Assembly: GCF_009697225.1 (NCBI RefSeq)
Contig: NZ_WIND01000011.1
Location: 60,218-124,217, forward strand
Source: Halovulum marinum
GTDB taxonomy: Bacteria > Pseudomonadota > Alphaproteobacteria > Rhodobacterales > Rhodobacteraceae
Direction: 5' to 3'
DNA length: 64,000 nt
The position numbers were made by a program, and so were the translations under genes. Shown here piece by piece: positions 18,501 to 28,355 of the stretch. The notes below the pieces were generated by a model. That model saw nothing but the letters and a program-made list of their open reading frames with translations, was not told the origin of the DNA and searched no databases. Every line of letters begins with the position of its first letter. Position 1 is the first letter of the stretch.

Positions 18501-20368
18501 GCGGATTTGCGACGATGGCGGCGCAATTCCCCAAGGATCAGGGTCAGCGCCGCAGGCGTCATCCCTTCGATCCGACCCGCCTGAGCCAGCGTTTCCGGCC
18601 GAATCCGCGCCAGCTTTTCGCCCAGCTCGGACGACAGCCCATGCACCGAATGGTACGGAAAGTCCTGCGGCAACACTGTAGATTCTTCTTTCCGCAGGTC
18701 CGCCGCATCGCGAGCCTGCCGGTCCAGGTATCCGGCATATCGCGCATCACGTTCCAGCTGGGCGACGATCTCCTCCGCCACATCACCAAGTTCCGGCCAG
18801 ACATCACACAGATCGGCCCAGGAGACGTCGCGATAGGACAGGAGTTCCAGCGCGGTGCGCCGCTGGCCATCCTCGTTGACTGCCAGCCCCTTTGCCCGGG
18901 CCTGGCTTGGCGTCACCGACAGCACCCCGGACAGGTTCCGCGCCTTGGCAAGCGCCTCCATCTTGCGCTCGAAGGCGGTGCGTCGCTGCTCGGATACGCA
19001 GCCCAGGTCCACGGCTTTCGGCGTCAGGCGTTGGTCAGCATTGTCGGCACGCAGCGACAGGCGAAACTCCGCCCGCGAGGTGAACATCCGATAGGGCTCG
19101 CTGACCCCCCGTGTCACCAGATCGTCGACCAATACGCCGATGTAGGCCTCCGCACGATCGAAGGTGACGATATCCTGCCCCAATGCCAGCCGCGCGGCGT
19201 TCAGCCCGGCAACAAGGCCTTGCGCCGCGGCCTCCTCGTAGCCGGTGGTGCCGTTGATCTGTCCGGCCAGGAACAACCCCGGGCAATCCTTCAGTTCCAA
19301 CGTGTGGCGCAGGGCCCGCGGATCCACATAGTCGTACTCGATCGCATAACCGGGCTGCAGGATCCGTGCGGTTTCCAAGCCCTTGATCGAGCGAACGTAT
19401 TCCTCCTGTACATCGACGGGCAGCGACGTCGAGATGCCGTTTGGATAGACCGTGGCGTCGCTCAGTCCCTCCGGTTCCAGAAAGATCTGGTGCGCGCCCT
19501 TGTCGGAAAATCGCAACACCTTGTCCTCGATCGACGGGCAATAGCGTGGGCCGACCCCGTCGATATGTCCGCCGTACATCGCCGAGCGGTCCAGATTCCG
19601 CCGGATGATGTCGTGCGTACGCTCGTTGGTATGGGTGATCCCGCAGTCCACCTGCCGGTTCACCGGCGCGCCAGAAAGGAACGAAAACAACACCGGTTCC
19701 TCGTCGGCCGGTTGCATCTCCAGCCCGGACCAATCGATGCTTCGCCCGTCCAGGCGCGGCGGCGTGCCTGTCTTCAGCCGACCCAGCGGCAGTCCCATTG
19801 CCTCGATCCGCTGGCCCAGCGCGTTCGCGGGTCGATCGCCCATGCGGCCGCCCGGCTGCTTGCGATCGCCGATATGGATCACGCCGCGCAGGAAGGTGCC
19901 GGTCGTCAGAACAACCGCCGCGGCGCGCAGTTGGGTGCCATCGGACAGTCGCACGCCCACCGCACGCTCCTGCTTCTGGATCAGATCCTCGACCTCTGCC
20001 TCCAGAACGGTCAGCCCGTCGGTTCCGGTGAACTCGCGCTGCATCGCGGCGCGGTACAGCGCCCGATCCGCCTGCGTGCGCGGCCCCTGCACCGCAGGGC
20101 CCTTGCGACGGTTCAGCAGACGGAACTGGATACCCGCGGCATCGGCGACGCGGCCCATGACACCGTCCATCGCGTCGATCTCGCGCACCAGGTGGCCTTT
20201 CCCCAGGCCGCCGATCGCGGGATTGCAGGACATTTCGCCCAGCCGGTCGAATCGATGCGTCACCAGTAACGTGCGCGCGCCCGCCCGCCACGAAGCCTGC
20301 GCGGCCTCGGCTCCGGCATGGCCGCCGCCGATCACGATCACATCGATCTCATGTTTCACGTGAAACAT
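18497..20368 (-). CDS. mnmG: tRNA uridine-34 modification enzyme MnmG (FAD subunit)
   Basis: The 623-aa flavoprotein begins [27 protein letters not shown] is the FAD dinucleotide motif. It then has [44 protein letters not shown] and a C-terminal helical domain that binds MnmE. With MnmE it installs the 5-carboxymethylaminomethyl group on wobble U34. The first codons are encoded by a parS site, which explains the FHVKH leader. It starts 2 bp after the mnmE stop codon and overlaps rsmG by 4 bp. Formerly gidA. Confidence 0.97.
   Translation of the reverse strand: MFHVKHEIDVIVIGGGHAGAEAAQASWRAGARTLLVTHRFDRLGEMSCNPAIGGLGKGHLVREIDAMDGVMGRVADAAGIQFRLLNRRKGPAVQGPRTQADRALYRAAMQREFTGTDGLTVLEAEVEDLIQKQERAVGVRLSDGTQLRAAAVVLTTGTFLRGVIHIGDRKQPGGRMGDRPANALGQRIEAMGLPLGRLKTGTPPRLDGRSIDWSGLEMQPADEEPVLFSFLSGAPVNRQVDCGITHTNERTHDIIRRNLDRSAMYGGHIDGVGPRYCPSIEDKVLRFSDKGAHQIFLEPEGLSDATVYPNGISTSLPVDVQEEYVRSIKGLETARILQPGYAIEYDYVDPRALRHTLELKDCPGLFLAGQINGTTGYEEAAAQGLVAGLNAARLALGQDIVTFDRAEAYIGVLVDDLVTRGVSEPYRMFTSRAEFRLSLRADNADQRLTPKAVDLGCVSEQRRTAFERKMEALAKARNLSGVLSVTPSQARAKGLAVNEDGQRRTALELLSYRDVSWADLCDVWPELGDVAEEIVAQLERDARYAGYLDRQARDAADLRKEESTVLPQDFPYHSVHGLSSELGEKLARIRPETLAQAGRIEGMTPAALTLILGELRRHRRKSA
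20352..20367. promoter_or_regulatory. parS centromere site 2
   Basis: This is a second perfect TGTTTCACGTGAAACA palindrome. It covers codons 1-6 of mnmG and ends one base before the gene's first base. It is about 3.3 kb from the putative oriC and 1.9 kb from parS site 1. Confidence 0.95.
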
Positions 20369-20370
20369 CC

Positions 20371-21660
20371 TCACTTGCCCAGGCAGAAACTTGCGAAAAT
20401 GTCGTCGAGCAGCGCCTCGACGTCCACCTTCCCGATCAGGCTGTCCAGCCGCCGCACGGCCACTCGCAGATCCTCGGCCGCCAGATCCGATGCATCCGGC
20501 ATGTCTTGTACATGAAGCCGCGCCGATTCCAAAGCCGCAACCGCACCTTCGACCGCCTGACGGTGCCGCAGGCGGATCATCACCGACGACCCGGCGAGTC
20601 GCCCGGAAAGCTCTGCGGTCACTGCCTCCAGCAGCTTGGAAACACCGGCTCCGGTCAACCCGGACACCGCCAGATCCGCGTTCCCGGCACCCAGATCCGC
20701 CTTCGGATGCACCAGCAGGTCGCCCGGCCGCCACAGCCCCTCGACCGGCGCGGCGCCCAGAAAGATCCGCAGGTCGGCATGCAGCGCCCGCTCCCGCGCC
20801 CGCGACACGCCCAGCGCCTCGACCCGGTCGTCGGTGTCGCGCACGCCGGCCGTATCGAGCAGCGTCACCGCCAGACCGTTCAGATCCATCCGGACCTCGA
20901 TCACATCCCGCGTCGTTCCCGCCACGTCCGAGGTGATCGCCGCCTCGCGCCCGGCCAGCGCGTTCAGCAGCGTCGACTTGCCGACGTTCGGCGCTCCGAC
21001 GATCGCAACCTCGAAACCCTGCCGCACCCGTTCGGCACTGTCGGACCCGGCCAGCTGGTCGCGCAGCTCCCGCAGCACCCCGTCGATCCGCGCGTGCGCC
21101 TCGTCCGCCAGACCGCCGGGCAATTCCTCGTCGGCAAAGTCGATCGTCGCCTCGACCAACGCCGATGCGCGGATCAGATCCTTCCGCCAACCTGCCGCCA
21201 GCGTACCGATGGCGCCGCGCATCACCGTCAGCGCCTGCCGGCGCTGCGCTTCGGTTTCGGCCACGACCAGGTCGCTCAGGCCCTCGACCTGCGACAGATC
21301 CATGCGCCCGTTTTCCATCGCTCGGCGGGTAAACTCGCCCGGCTCCGCAAGCCGCACGGCGTCATCCGACAGCAGCCCGCGCAGCACGGCCGTTTCCACC
21401 GCAATACTTCCATGTATTTGAAATTCAACGGTTTTTTCGCCGGTAAAGCTCTGCCCGTCGGCAAAGGCAATGACCAGCGCCTGATCCAGAACCTCACCCG
21501 TGCCCGGATCCCGCAAGACCCGCACCCGGGCGGTGCCGACCGCCGGCAAGGTGCCCGCCAGCGCCGCGCCCACGCGAAAGGCCTCGGGGCCCGACAGGCG
21601 GACCACCGCGACGCCCGCCTGGCCGCGGGCCGTGGCTACGGCTGCAATCGTGTCGGACAT
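20371..21660 (-). CDS. mnmE: tRNA modification GTPase MnmE
   Basis: The 429-aa protein has the N-terminal formyl-THF-binding domain ([34 protein letters not shown]). A helical domain follows, with an inserted Ras-like G domain ([12 protein letters not shown], then DVAGTTRD and [12 protein letters not shown]). It ends in CLGK, matching the conserved C-[IVL]-GK end whose Cys is family-specific. It partners with MnmG, encoded just downstream. The N-terminal ATG at 21660 has no strong ribosome site but fits the family start. Confidence 0.97.
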   Translation of the reverse strand: MSDTIAAVATARGQAGVAVVRLSGPEAFRVGAALAGTLPAVGTARVRVLRDPGTGEVLDQALVIAFADGQSFTGEKTVEFQIHGSIAVETAVLRGLLSDDAVRLAEPGEFTRRAMENGRMDLSQVEGLSDLVVAETEAQRRQALTVMRGAIGTLAAGWRKDLIRASALVEATIDFADEELPGGLADEAHARIDGVLRELRDQLAGSDSAERVRQGFEVAIVGAPNVGKSTLLNALAGREAAITSDVAGTTRDVIEVRMDLNGLAVTLLDTAGVRDTDDRVEALGVSRARERALHADLRIFLGAAPVEGLWRPGDLLVHPKADLGAGNADLAVSGLTGAGVSKLLEAVTAELSGRLAGSSVMIRLRHRQAVEGAVAALESARLHVQDMPDASDLAAEDLRVAVRRLDSLIGKVDVEALLDDIFASFCLGK

Positions 21661-21688
21661 CGCGAAAGCGCCCCACGGCGCGGCGCAT

Positions 21689-22960
21689 CTAGCTGTTCAT
21701 GGAATCGAAGAATTCGGCGTTCGACTTGGTCTGCTTCAACTTGCCGAGCAGGAACTCGATCGCGTCGGTTGTGCCCATCGGGTTCAGGATCCGACGCAGG
21801 ACGAACATCTTGGTCAGATCCGCCTTGTCGACCAGCAGATCCTCCTTCCGGGTGCCGGACTTGAGGATGTCGATCGCCGGGAACACGCGCTTGTCCGAGA
21901 TCTTGCGGTCCAGCACGATCTCCGAGTTGCCGGTGCCCTTGAACTCCTCGAAGATCACCTCGTCCATGCGGCTGCCGGTGTCGATCAGCGCGGTGGCGAT
22001 GATCGTCAGGCTGCCGCCCTCCTCGATGTTCCGCGCCGCGCCGAAGAAGCGCTTCGGCCGCTGCAGCGCGTTGGCGTCGACACCGCCGGTCAGCACCTTG
22101 CCCGAAGACGGCACGACGGTGTTGAAGGCGCGCCCCAGACGGGTGATCGAATCCAGCAGGATCACCACGTCGCGCTTGTGCTCGACCAGACGCTTGGCCT
22201 TCTCGATCACCATTTCGGCGACCGCCACGTGCCGCGTCGCCGGCTCGTCGAAGGTCGACGAAACCACCTCGCCCTTGACCGAGCGCTGCATGTCGGTCAC
22301 CTCCTCGGGCCGCTCGTCGACCAGCAGCACGATCAGGAAGCACTCGGGGTGGTTCTTCTCGATCGAGGCGGCGATGTTCTGCAGGATCACCGTCTTGCCG
22401 GTCCGCGGCGGCGCCACGATCAGGCCGCGCTGGCCCTTGCCGATCGGCGACACCAGGTCGATAATCCGCGCCGACTTGTCCTTGATCGTCGGATCCTCGA
22501 CCTCCATCCGCAGCCGCTCGTCCGGATACAGCGGCGTCAGGTTGTCGAAATGCACCTTGTGCCGCGCCATCTCCGGATCCTCGAAGTTGATCCGGCTGAC
22601 CTTCACCAGGCCGAAATAGCGCTCGTTATCCTTCGGCGCGCGGATCACGCCCTCGACCGTGTCGCCGGTGCGCAGCGAGTATTTCCGGATCTGGTTCGGG
22701 CTGACGTAGATGTCGTCCGGGCCGGGCAGATAGTTCGCCTCGGGGCTGCGCAGGAAGCCGAAGCCGTCCTGCAGCACCTCCAGAACGCCGTCGCCCGAGA
22801 TCTCGACCCCTTCCTCGGCCAGTTCCTTGAGGATCGCGAACATCATGTCGCCCTTGCGCATGGTCGACGCGTTCTCGATCTCCAGATCTTCAGCCATGTC
22901 GATCAGGTCGGCAGGGCTTTTTGCCTTCAGATCAGCCAGTGAAAGCTCGTCAAAGTCCAT
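21689..22960 (-). CDS. rho: Transcription termination factor Rho
   Basis: The 423-aa hexameric RNA helicase has the N-terminal Rho domain ([19 protein letters not shown]), a cold-shock-like RNA-binding fold with [23 protein letters not shown], and the RecA-type motor with PPRTGKT as Walker A and [15 protein letters not shown] as Walker B, then the Q/R loops. ATG 22960 is preferred over a TTG four codons upstream. The mnmE-rho-hemJ order next to the origin is shared with many alphaproteobacteria. The 163 bp upstream hold no gene I can see. Confidence 0.97.
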   Translation of the reverse strand: MDFDELSLADLKAKSPADLIDMAEDLEIENASTMRKGDMMFAILKELAEEGVEISGDGVLEVLQDGFGFLRSPEANYLPGPDDIYVSPNQIRKYSLRTGDTVEGVIRAPKDNERYFGLVKVSRINFEDPEMARHKVHFDNLTPLYPDERLRMEVEDPTIKDKSARIIDLVSPIGKGQRGLIVAPPRTGKTVILQNIAASIEKNHPECFLIVLLVDERPEEVTDMQRSVKGEVVSSTFDEPATRHVAVAEMVIEKAKRLVEHKRDVVILLDSITRLGRAFNTVVPSSGKVLTGGVDANALQRPKRFFGAARNIEEGGSLTIIATALIDTGSRMDEVIFEEFKGTGNSEIVLDRKISDKRVFPAIDILKSGTRKEDLLVDKADLTKMFVLRRILNPMGTTDAIEFLLGKLKQTKSNAEFFDSMNS

Positions 22961-23123
22961 CAGTGTCAACAACCGGTCTTGTGGGGGTGATCAGGGTTCG
23001 GCGCTACGCGGCCGCAGGGCCGAAGGAAGCCGTCTGTTGGGAAGTGCGGCAAAGGATTCCACCGCGATTGCACTGAATATGGGGAGAAGCGGGCCGGAGT
23101 CAATTCCAAACCGGATCACGCCC

Positions 23124-23567
23124 TCAGAACGGTTTCACCACCACCATGATCACGATGATCAGCAGCAGCAGCGTCGGCACCTCGTTGACGATGCGATAGG
23201 TCCGCCCGCTGCGGGTGTTGCGGCCCTCGGCGAATTCCTTGCGCCGCAGCGCCAGCCAGTGATGCAGGACGGTCAGCGCGACCACGGCCGCCAGTTTCAC
23301 GTGCAGCCAGCCATCGGACAGCGCCGCGACCCCGGGAGTGAACACCAGCACCAGCCCCAGCGCCCAGGTCGCGATCATCGCCGGGTTCATGATCACCCGC
23401 AGCAGCTTGCGTTCCATCACTGCGAATGTCTCGGCCATCTCGCTGCCGGGCTCCGCCCGCTCGGCGTGATAGACGAAAAGTCGCGGCAGGTAGAACAGAC
23501 CGGCCATCCAGGTCACCACGGCGATGATGTGGAATGCCTTGATCCAGGGATAGAGAACGGACAGCAT
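23124..23567 (-). CDS. hemJ: Protoporphyrinogen IX oxidase HemJ
   Basis: The 147-aa membrane protein has four hydrophobic helices and the family pattern: WIKAFHIIAVVTWMAGLFYLPRLFVYH with the invariant His in helix 1, then WLHVKLAAVVALTVLHHW, and NEVPTLLLLIIVIMVVVKPF at the end. HemJ (UPF0093) oxidises protoporphyrinogen IX in heme synthesis. The start at 23567 gives the family length; a GTG eight codons earlier is possible. It is the last minus-strand gene before the putative replication origin. Confidence 0.92.
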   Translation of the reverse strand: MLSVLYPWIKAFHIIAVVTWMAGLFYLPRLFVYHAERAEPGSEMAETFAVMERKLLRVIMNPAMIATWALGLVLVFTPGVAALSDGWLHVKLAAVVALTVLHHWLALRRKEFAEGRNTRSGRTYRIVNEVPTLLLLIIVIMVVVKPF

Positions 23568-23656
23568 CGTTTCCCGGAAAACCTTTTGCACGGACCTGGG
23601 GATTTCCCCCTTCTCTTAATTGATTATGAAAGGAAAGATAGGGGTGGTTGTAGTGC

Positions 23657-23665
23657 TGTGGATAA
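23657..23665 (-). promoter_or_regulatory. DnaA box, strict consensus
   Basis: Minus strand TTATCCACA, the highest-affinity DnaA box sequence, 60 bp inside the hemJ side of the putative origin. Confidence 0.8.
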
Positions 23666-23820
23666 CGAGGATTACCGTTTTCCCACCGCTGTCCCCAGGT
23701 CCGCATTTCCGCACATATCGCAATGTGGAAATCTTTGACGGAACCTTTCTGAATCGGCGGAGAGACGAAATTCATCATGTCATTACAGATACTTGCCCTG
23801 GGCAACCCGCAGAACGACTC

Positions 23821-23829
23821 TGTGCATAA
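23821..23829 (-). promoter_or_regulatory. DnaA box (TTATGCACA)
   Basis: Minus strand TTATGCACA matches the TTWTNCACA DnaA consensus; central in the putative origin and in the same orientation as the first box. Confidence 0.72.
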
Positions 23830-23971
23830 CTCGTGGGAAACTTTCGCTTGCGCCGTGTGACGGGCGATTCCTTCACAACCGGTTTTCGGCGCCCGGGATT
23901 CCGCGCACAGGGGACAACGACTTGCCAACCGTGGGAAAACGGGGTCATACCCCGGTCGGAACCGCGCCGGC

Positions 23972-23980
23972 TGTGGATCA
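23972..23980 (-). promoter_or_regulatory. DnaA G-box-like site (TGATCCACA)
   Basis: Minus strand TGATCCACA differs from the DnaA consensus at position 2 and is identical to the moderate-affinity G-box known from the Caulobacter origin. It lies 49 bp before the PPSR start codon; a further one-mismatch box, TTCTCCACA, is at 24000-24008 on the plus strand. Confidence 0.6.
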
Positions 23981-24029
23981 TGTGCCGGTTTTCCCGCGTT
24001 TCTCCACATCGACCAGGGGAGGAATCGCC

Positions 24030-24854
24030 ATGACGAAGCCTGCCGAGCGGATCTCGATCCTGCTCGTCTCCGATTCCACCGGCGAGACGGTCAGCGCCGC
24101 GGTCCGGGCCGCGATCAGCCAGTTCGGCTGCGTCGAGCCCCATCTCGATCTCTACCCCTTCGTGCGCAGCCGCGCCGATCTCGACCGGATCGGCCCCGAG
24201 GTGCGGGCCCGCGCGTCGCTGCTCGCCTTCACCGTGGTCGACCCCGATCTGAAGCAGGCGGTGGTCGAGCTGGGCCAGGCGGCCGCGATCCCCTGCGTGC
24301 CGCTGCTCGACCCGCTGTTCGACGGCATCGCCCGCGTGCTTGGCGTGGCGCCGTCGATCCGGCCGGGGCGGCAGTACCAGGTCGACACCGAATATCTCGA
24401 CCGGATCACCGCCATCGACTACGCGATCTCGCACGACGACGGCGTGACCGAGGACTATCTGCTGTCCGCCGACGTGATCCTGGTCGGTGTCAGCCGCACC
24501 TCCAAGACGCCGACCTGCATCTATCTCGCCTACCAGGGCATCAAGGCGGCGAACGTGCCGCTGGTGCCGGCGCAGGATCCGCCGCAGGAACTGATGACCG
24601 CGCTGCGCGCCGGGGTACCTGTGGTCGGGCTCATCGCCAGCGCGGCGCGGCTGGCGCAGGTCCGGCAGACGCGGCTGCGCGCCCTCGGCCAGCCCGCCAG
24701 CCGCGATTATTCCGAGCGCGAGCGCATCGAGGAGGAACTGGTCGCCGCCCGCCTGTTCTTCGACCGCTACCAGGTGCCGGTGATCGACGTCACCCGCCGC
24801 TCGATCGAGGAAACCGCGGCCTCGGTCCGCCAGATGATCGGCGCGCGGCGATGA
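24030..24854 (+). CDS. Pyruvate, phosphate dikinase regulatory protein (PPSR, DUF299)
   Basis: The 274-aa bifunctional serine/threonine kinase and pyrophosphorylase has the N-terminal LLVSDSTGETV motif. A P-loop-like VILVGVSRTSKTPTCIYLA lies near residue 150 (GVSRTSKT is the ADP-binding loop), and a C-terminal DVTRRSIEETAA is the family's hallmark. It switches pyruvate phosphate dikinase, or PEP synthase in relatives, by ADP-dependent phosphorylation. GGGGAGGA is ideally placed before ATG 24030. It overlaps maf by 4 bp. Its position next to the origin is conserved in alphaproteobacteria (RP001/DUF299). Confidence 0.93.
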   Translation: MTKPAERISILLVSDSTGETVSAAVRAAISQFGCVEPHLDLYPFVRSRADLDRIGPEVRARASLLAFTVVDPDLKQAVVELGQAAAIPCVPLLDPLFDGIARVLGVAPSIRPGRQYQVDTEYLDRITAIDYAISHDDGVTEDYLLSADVILVGVSRTSKTPTCIYLAYQGIKAANVPLVPAQDPPQELMTALRAGVPVVGLIASAARLAQVRQTRLRALGQPASRDYSERERIEEELVAARLFFDRYQVPVIDVTRRSIEETAASVRQMIGARR

Positions 24855-25468
24855 CCGGGCCCGCGACACCCGGGCGCGAACTGGTGCTCGCCTCGGGCTC
24901 GGCGGCGCGCGCGGCGATGCTGCGCGCCTGCGGCGTGCCGCTGCGGGCGCAGCCGGCGCGCGTCGACGAGGCCGCCGTCAAGGCCGCGATGCTGGCCGAG
25001 GACGCCCCGGCCCGCGACATCGCCGACACCCTGGCCGAGCTGAAGGCGCAGCGCGTGGCGCAGAAGCACCCGGACGGGCTGGTGCTGGGCGCCGACCAGG
25101 TGCTGGTGCAGGGCGGCACGCTCTACGACAAGCCGGCGGATCTCGACGCGGCGCGGGCGCAGCTTCAGGCGCTGCGCGGCAAGGCGCACGAGCTGCTGTC
25201 CGCGGCGGTGGTCTACGAGGCCGGCCGCCCGGTCTGGCGCCATATCGGCCGCGCGCAACTGGTGATGCGGGAGTTCTCCGACGCCTTTCTGGATGCCTAT
25301 CTCGACCGGCACGGCGATGACCTGCTTGCCACAGTCGGGTGCTATAAGCTCGAGGCCGGCGGGGCCTGCCTTTTCTCCCGTGTGCAGGGTGATTATTTCT
25401 CGGTCCTGGGACTGCCCCTGCTCGAGGTGCTGCAGTTCCTGAGAACGAGGGGAGTGATGCAGGAATGA
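24851..25468 (+). CDS. maf: Maf-family nucleoside triphosphate pyrophosphatase
   Basis: The 205-aa protein has [20 protein letters not shown], matching the Maf phosphate-binding start, and [14 protein letters not shown] with the catalytic Asp. [26 protein letters not shown] and the C-terminal [11 protein letters not shown] and [18 protein letters not shown] motifs follow. Maf proteins remove modified pyrimidine NTPs (m5UTP, pseudo-UTP) or dTTP/UTP. It overlaps PPSR and aroE by 4 bp each, indicating a tightly coupled operon. Confidence 0.92.
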   Translation: MTGPATPGRELVLASGSAARAAMLRACGVPLRAQPARVDEAAVKAAMLAEDAPARDIADTLAELKAQRVAQKHPDGLVLGADQVLVQGGTLYDKPADLDAARAQLQALRGKAHELLSAAVVYEAGRPVWRHIGRAQLVMREFSDAFLDAYLDRHGDDLLATVGCYKLEAGGACLFSRVQGDYFSVLGLPLLEVLQFLRTRGVMQE

Positions 25469-26301
25469 CAGACAGCGCGCCGCCACTGGCCGGCGTGGTC
25501 GGGTGGCCCATCGCTCACAGCCGATCGCCCGTCCTGCACAATCACTGGCTGCGCCGCTATGGCATCGACGGATACTACATCCCCATCGGTCTGCATCAGC
25601 AGAATTTCGAGGACGGCATCCGCGCACTGCCGAAGCTGGGCTTTCGCGGCGTCAACGTGACGATCCCGTACAAGGAAACCATCCTGGCGCTGGCCGACAC
25701 CGTGTCCGACCGCGCCTCGCTGATCGGCGCCGCGAACACCGTCACCTTCCGCGAGGGCGGCGCGATTCACGCCGACAACACCGACGGCGCCGGCTTTCTG
25801 GAAAGCGTCCGCGCCGGCGCGCCCGACTGGTCGGCGAAATCCGGACCGGTGCTGGTGCTGGGCGCCGGCGGCGCGGCGCGGGCGGTGGTCTCGGCGCTGC
25901 TGAACGCCGGCGCGCCCGAGGTGCGCATCGCCAACCGCACCCGGCAGAAGGCCGAGATGCTGGCCGAGCATTTCGGCGGCCGCATGGTCCAGGTCGACTG
26001 GGAACGCGCCGCCGACGCCGCCGACGGCGCGCGGCTGATCGTCAACACCACGGCGCTGGGGCTGACCGGCAAGCCGCCGCTGAACCTGTCGCTCGACGCG
26101 GCCCCCGACGGCGCGTCGGTGGTGGACATCGTCTACAATCCGCTGGAAACCGCGTTCCTGGCCCGCGCCCGCGCCCGCGGCCTGAACGCGATCGACGGCC
26201 TGGGGATGCTGCTGCACCAGGCCGCGCCGGGGTTCGAAAGCTGGTTCGGCGTCAAGCCCGAGATCGACGACGCGCTGCGCCGGGCCGTGCTGCCGGCGTG
26301 A
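25465..26301 (+). CDS. aroE: Shikimate dehydrogenase
   Basis: The 278-aa NADP enzyme of aromatic amino-acid synthesis has [17 protein letters not shown] as the shikimate-binding start with Ser-x-Ser, NVTIPYKE with the catalytic Lys, ADNTDGAGF with the catalytic Asp, and the NADP loop [14 protein letters not shown] with [27 protein letters not shown] closes it. Overlaps with maf (4 bp) and coaE (4 bp, GTGA). Confidence 0.96.
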   Translation: MTDSAPPLAGVVGWPIAHSRSPVLHNHWLRRYGIDGYYIPIGLHQQNFEDGIRALPKLGFRGVNVTIPYKETILALADTVSDRASLIGAANTVTFREGGAIHADNTDGAGFLESVRAGAPDWSAKSGPVLVLGAGGAARAVVSALLNAGAPEVRIANRTRQKAEMLAEHFGGRMVQVDWERAADAADGARLIVNTTALGLTGKPPLNLSLDAAPDGASVVDIVYNPLETAFLARARARGLNAIDGLGMLLHQAAPGFESWFGVKPEIDDALRRAVLPA

Positions 26302-26897
26302 GCCGCCGGCCGTTCCGCCTGGGCCTGACCGGCTCCATCGCCATGGGCAAAAGCACCACCGCGCAGATGTTCCGCGACGCCGGGGTGCCGGTCTGGGACG
26401 CGGATGCCACCGTGCACCGGCTGTACCGCCCCGGCGGCCCGGCGGTCGCGCCGGTCGCGGCGCTGGTGCCGGCGGCGCTGCGGGACGGCGGCATCGACCG
26501 CGACGCGCTGTCGGCGGAACTCCGGCGCGACCCGGCCCTTCTGCCCCGGCTGGAGCGGATCGTGCACCCGCTGGTGCGGCGCGACCGCGGCGCGTTCGTC
26601 GCCGCCGCCACCGCCGACGTGGTGGTGCTCGATATCCCGCTACTGTACGAGACCGGCGCCGAGGCGGACTGCGACGCCGTCGTCGTCGTCACCGCACCCG
26701 AGGCGGTGCAGCGCGCCCGCGCGCTGGCCCGTCCCGGCATGACCGTCCAGCGGTTCCGCGCGCTGCTGCAGCGGCAGATGCCCGACGCCGACAAACGCGC
26801 CCGCGCCGATTACGTCATCGACACCGGCCGGGGCCTTGCAGCCGCGCGTGCAGACGTCCAGTCTGTGCTGCAGAACATCAGGGGCAGCCATGCGTGA
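26298..26897 (+). CDS. coaE: Dephospho-CoA kinase
   Basis: The 199-aa kinase performs the last step of CoA synthesis. [18 protein letters not shown] contains the P-loop (GSIAMGKST). [24 protein letters not shown] and [14 protein letters not shown] are the other CoaE signatures. The start is a GTG overlapping the aroE stop (GTGA). The 3' end overlaps the dnaQ start by 8 bp. The maf-aroE-coaE-dnaQ order is typical of Rhodobacterales. Confidence 0.95.
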   Translation: MSRRPFRLGLTGSIAMGKSTTAQMFRDAGVPVWDADATVHRLYRPGGPAVAPVAALVPAALRDGGIDRDALSAELRRDPALLPRLERIVHPLVRRDRGAFVAAATADVVVLDIPLLYETGAEADCDAVVVVTAPEAVQRARALARPGMTVQRFRALLQRQMPDADKRARADYVIDTGRGLAAARADVQSVLQNIRGSHA

Positions 26898-27576
26898 GAT
26901 CGTCCTCGACACCGAAACCACCGGCCTGAACCCGGACGAGGGCCACCGTATCGTCGAGATCGGCGGGGTGGAACTGTTCAATCACATGCCCACCGGCAAC
27001 ACCTATCACCAGTACATCAACCCGCAGCGCGACATGCCCGAAGAGGCCTTCGCGGTGCACGGCATCAGCGCCGAGTTCCTCGCCGACAAGCCGGTCTTCA
27101 CCGAGATCGCGCAGCAGTTCCTCGACTTCATCGGCGACGCGAAGCTGGTGATCCACAACGCCGCCTTCGACGTGCGCTTCCTGAACGCCGAACTGGGCTG
27201 GTGCGGCAAGCGCCGGCTGGCGCCCGATGTCGCCCTCGATACGCTCGAGATCGCCCGCAAGCGCTTTCCGGGCGCGCAGAACTCGCTGGACGCGCTGTGC
27301 CGGCGGTTCGCGATCGACAATTCGAACCGCACGCTGCACGGCGCGCTGCTCGATTCCGAGATTCTCGCCGAGGTGTATCTGGAGCTGATCGGCGGCCGCC
27401 AGCCGGGCCTGGTGCTCAGCGTGGTCTCGGGCGGCGGCGGCACGGCCGACGCCGGCCGCGACTACACCCCGCCGCCGCGGCCGCGCCCGCTGCCGCCGCG
27501 CGGCACCGAGGCCGAGGCCGCCGCGCACGCGGCCTTCGTGGCCGATCTGGCCGAGGGCGGGCTCTGGCCGGGCTGA
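26890..27576 (+). CDS. dnaQ: DNA polymerase III subunit epsilon
   Basis: The 228-aa proofreading 3'-5' exonuclease has [13 protein letters not shown] at the start (ExoI with the DxE metal ligands), [17 protein letters not shown] (ExoII) and [17 protein letters not shown] (ExoIII epsilon form, H..D). The C-terminus is Pro/Gly-rich and carries the clamp/alpha-binding tail. The start at 26890 is inside coaE and gives an exact family start. Confidence 0.95.
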   Translation: MREIVLDTETTGLNPDEGHRIVEIGGVELFNHMPTGNTYHQYINPQRDMPEEAFAVHGISAEFLADKPVFTEIAQQFLDFIGDAKLVIHNAAFDVRFLNAELGWCGKRRLAPDVALDTLEIARKRFPGAQNSLDALCRRFAIDNSNRTLHGALLDSEILAEVYLELIGGRQPGLVLSVVSGGGGTADAGRDYTPPPRPRPLPPRGTEAEAAAHAAFVADLAEGGLWPG

Positions 27577-27707
27577 GCCGCGGTCCGACGGTCGCCATGT
27601 TCGACTGCCCGGCGCCGTCGATTTCCACGACCTGAAATACCGGACCCGTGCTGCACCGGCATCCTTCGCCGCACAATCCGCACGCCGCCGCGATCGGAAC
27701 CCCGAAC

Positions 27708-27746
27708 GCGACCGGGCCGCAGGCGTATCGCCCGCGGCCCGGTCGC
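27708..27746. terminator. Long hairpin between convergent dnaQ and secB
   Basis: A perfect 13-bp stem (27708-27720 with 27734-27746, arms starting GCGACCGGGCCGC) encloses a 13-nt loop in the 204-bp gap between dnaQ and secB. There is no T-run, so a bidirectional terminator is likely but unproven. Confidence 0.5.
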
Positions 27747-27780
27747 GTATCGCCGCGTGCCGTCGCGGACCGGCCCCGGC

Positions 27781-28305
27781 CTACTGCTGTGGCGTGTCGG
27801 GGCCGTTGCCGTCGGCCTTCTGCGCCGCCTGCCGGCGCATCAGGTCCTGCACGTACAGTTGCTGGAAATCGATGTTGTCGACGTTCAGCGGCGGATAGCC
27901 GCCGTCGCGGGTGATGTCGCCGATGATCCGGCGCACATAGGGAAAGATCATCCGCGGGCACTCGATCAGCAGGTAGGGGTGCAGCTGGTTGTCGGGCACG
28001 TTCTCGACCCGGAACTGGCCGCCGTACTCCAGCTCCATCACGAACACGACCGCGTCCTGGGCCTTGTTCTCGACCTTGGTCTTCAGGATCACCTCGTACT
28101 GGCTGTCGCCGGACTTCTTGGCGTCCAGCGCGACCTGCACCTGCACCTGGGGCTGGCCCTCGATCTTCTGGCCCTTCTGGATCGCGATGTTCTCGAACGA
28201 CAGGTCGCGAATGTACTGGGCCAGCACCTGCATCTTCGGGCGGGCCGGCTGCTGACCGGGCTCGGCGCCGGCGGGCTGCTGCGGGGCGGTGTCTTGTTCG
28301 GCCAT
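27781..28305 (-). CDS. secB: Protein-export chaperone SecB
   Basis: The 174-aa protein has the SecB core: LAQYIRDLSFENI with the SFE motif, VQVQVALDAK, then YLLIECPRMIFPYVRRIIGDITRDGGYPPLNVDNIDFQQLY, split by short turns. Its acidic/Gln-rich N-terminus and Gln-rich tail are as usual in alphaproteobacteria. SecB tetramers keep preproteins unfolded and hand them to SecA. It converges on dnaQ, and fxsA lies 50 bp upstream on the same strand. Confidence 0.95.
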   Translation of the reverse strand: MAEQDTAPQQPAGAEPGQQPARPKMQVLAQYIRDLSFENIAIQKGQKIEGQPQVQVQVALDAKKSGDSQYEVILKTKVENKAQDAVVFVMELEYGGQFRVENVPDNQLHPYLLIECPRMIFPYVRRIIGDITRDGGYPPLNVDNIDFQQLYVQDLMRRQAAQKADGNGPDTPQQ

Positions 28306-28355
28306 GGGTTCCTCGCGGATACAGTGTAAACTCGCTCGCCTCGCGGTCTATCGCC

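Larger units (their letters stand above)
23592..24029. other. Putative chromosomal replication origin (oriC)
   Basis: These 438 bp contain no credible gene. They hold two matches to TTWTNCACA (23657-23665 and 23821-23829, both on the minus strand), one TGATCCACA (23972-23980, minus), two one-mismatch boxes (23724-23732 and 24000-24008), an A/T-rich patch at 23611-23640 and five GANTC sites from 23751 to 24026. The right flank is a DUF299/PPSR gene, the known right neighbour of the Caulobacter origin; the left flank is hemJ, where Caulobacter has hemE. Adjacent genes point away on both sides, and parAB with two parS sites lies 3-8 kb away. I infer oriC; no skew or marker-frequency data are available here. 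Confidence 0.78.
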
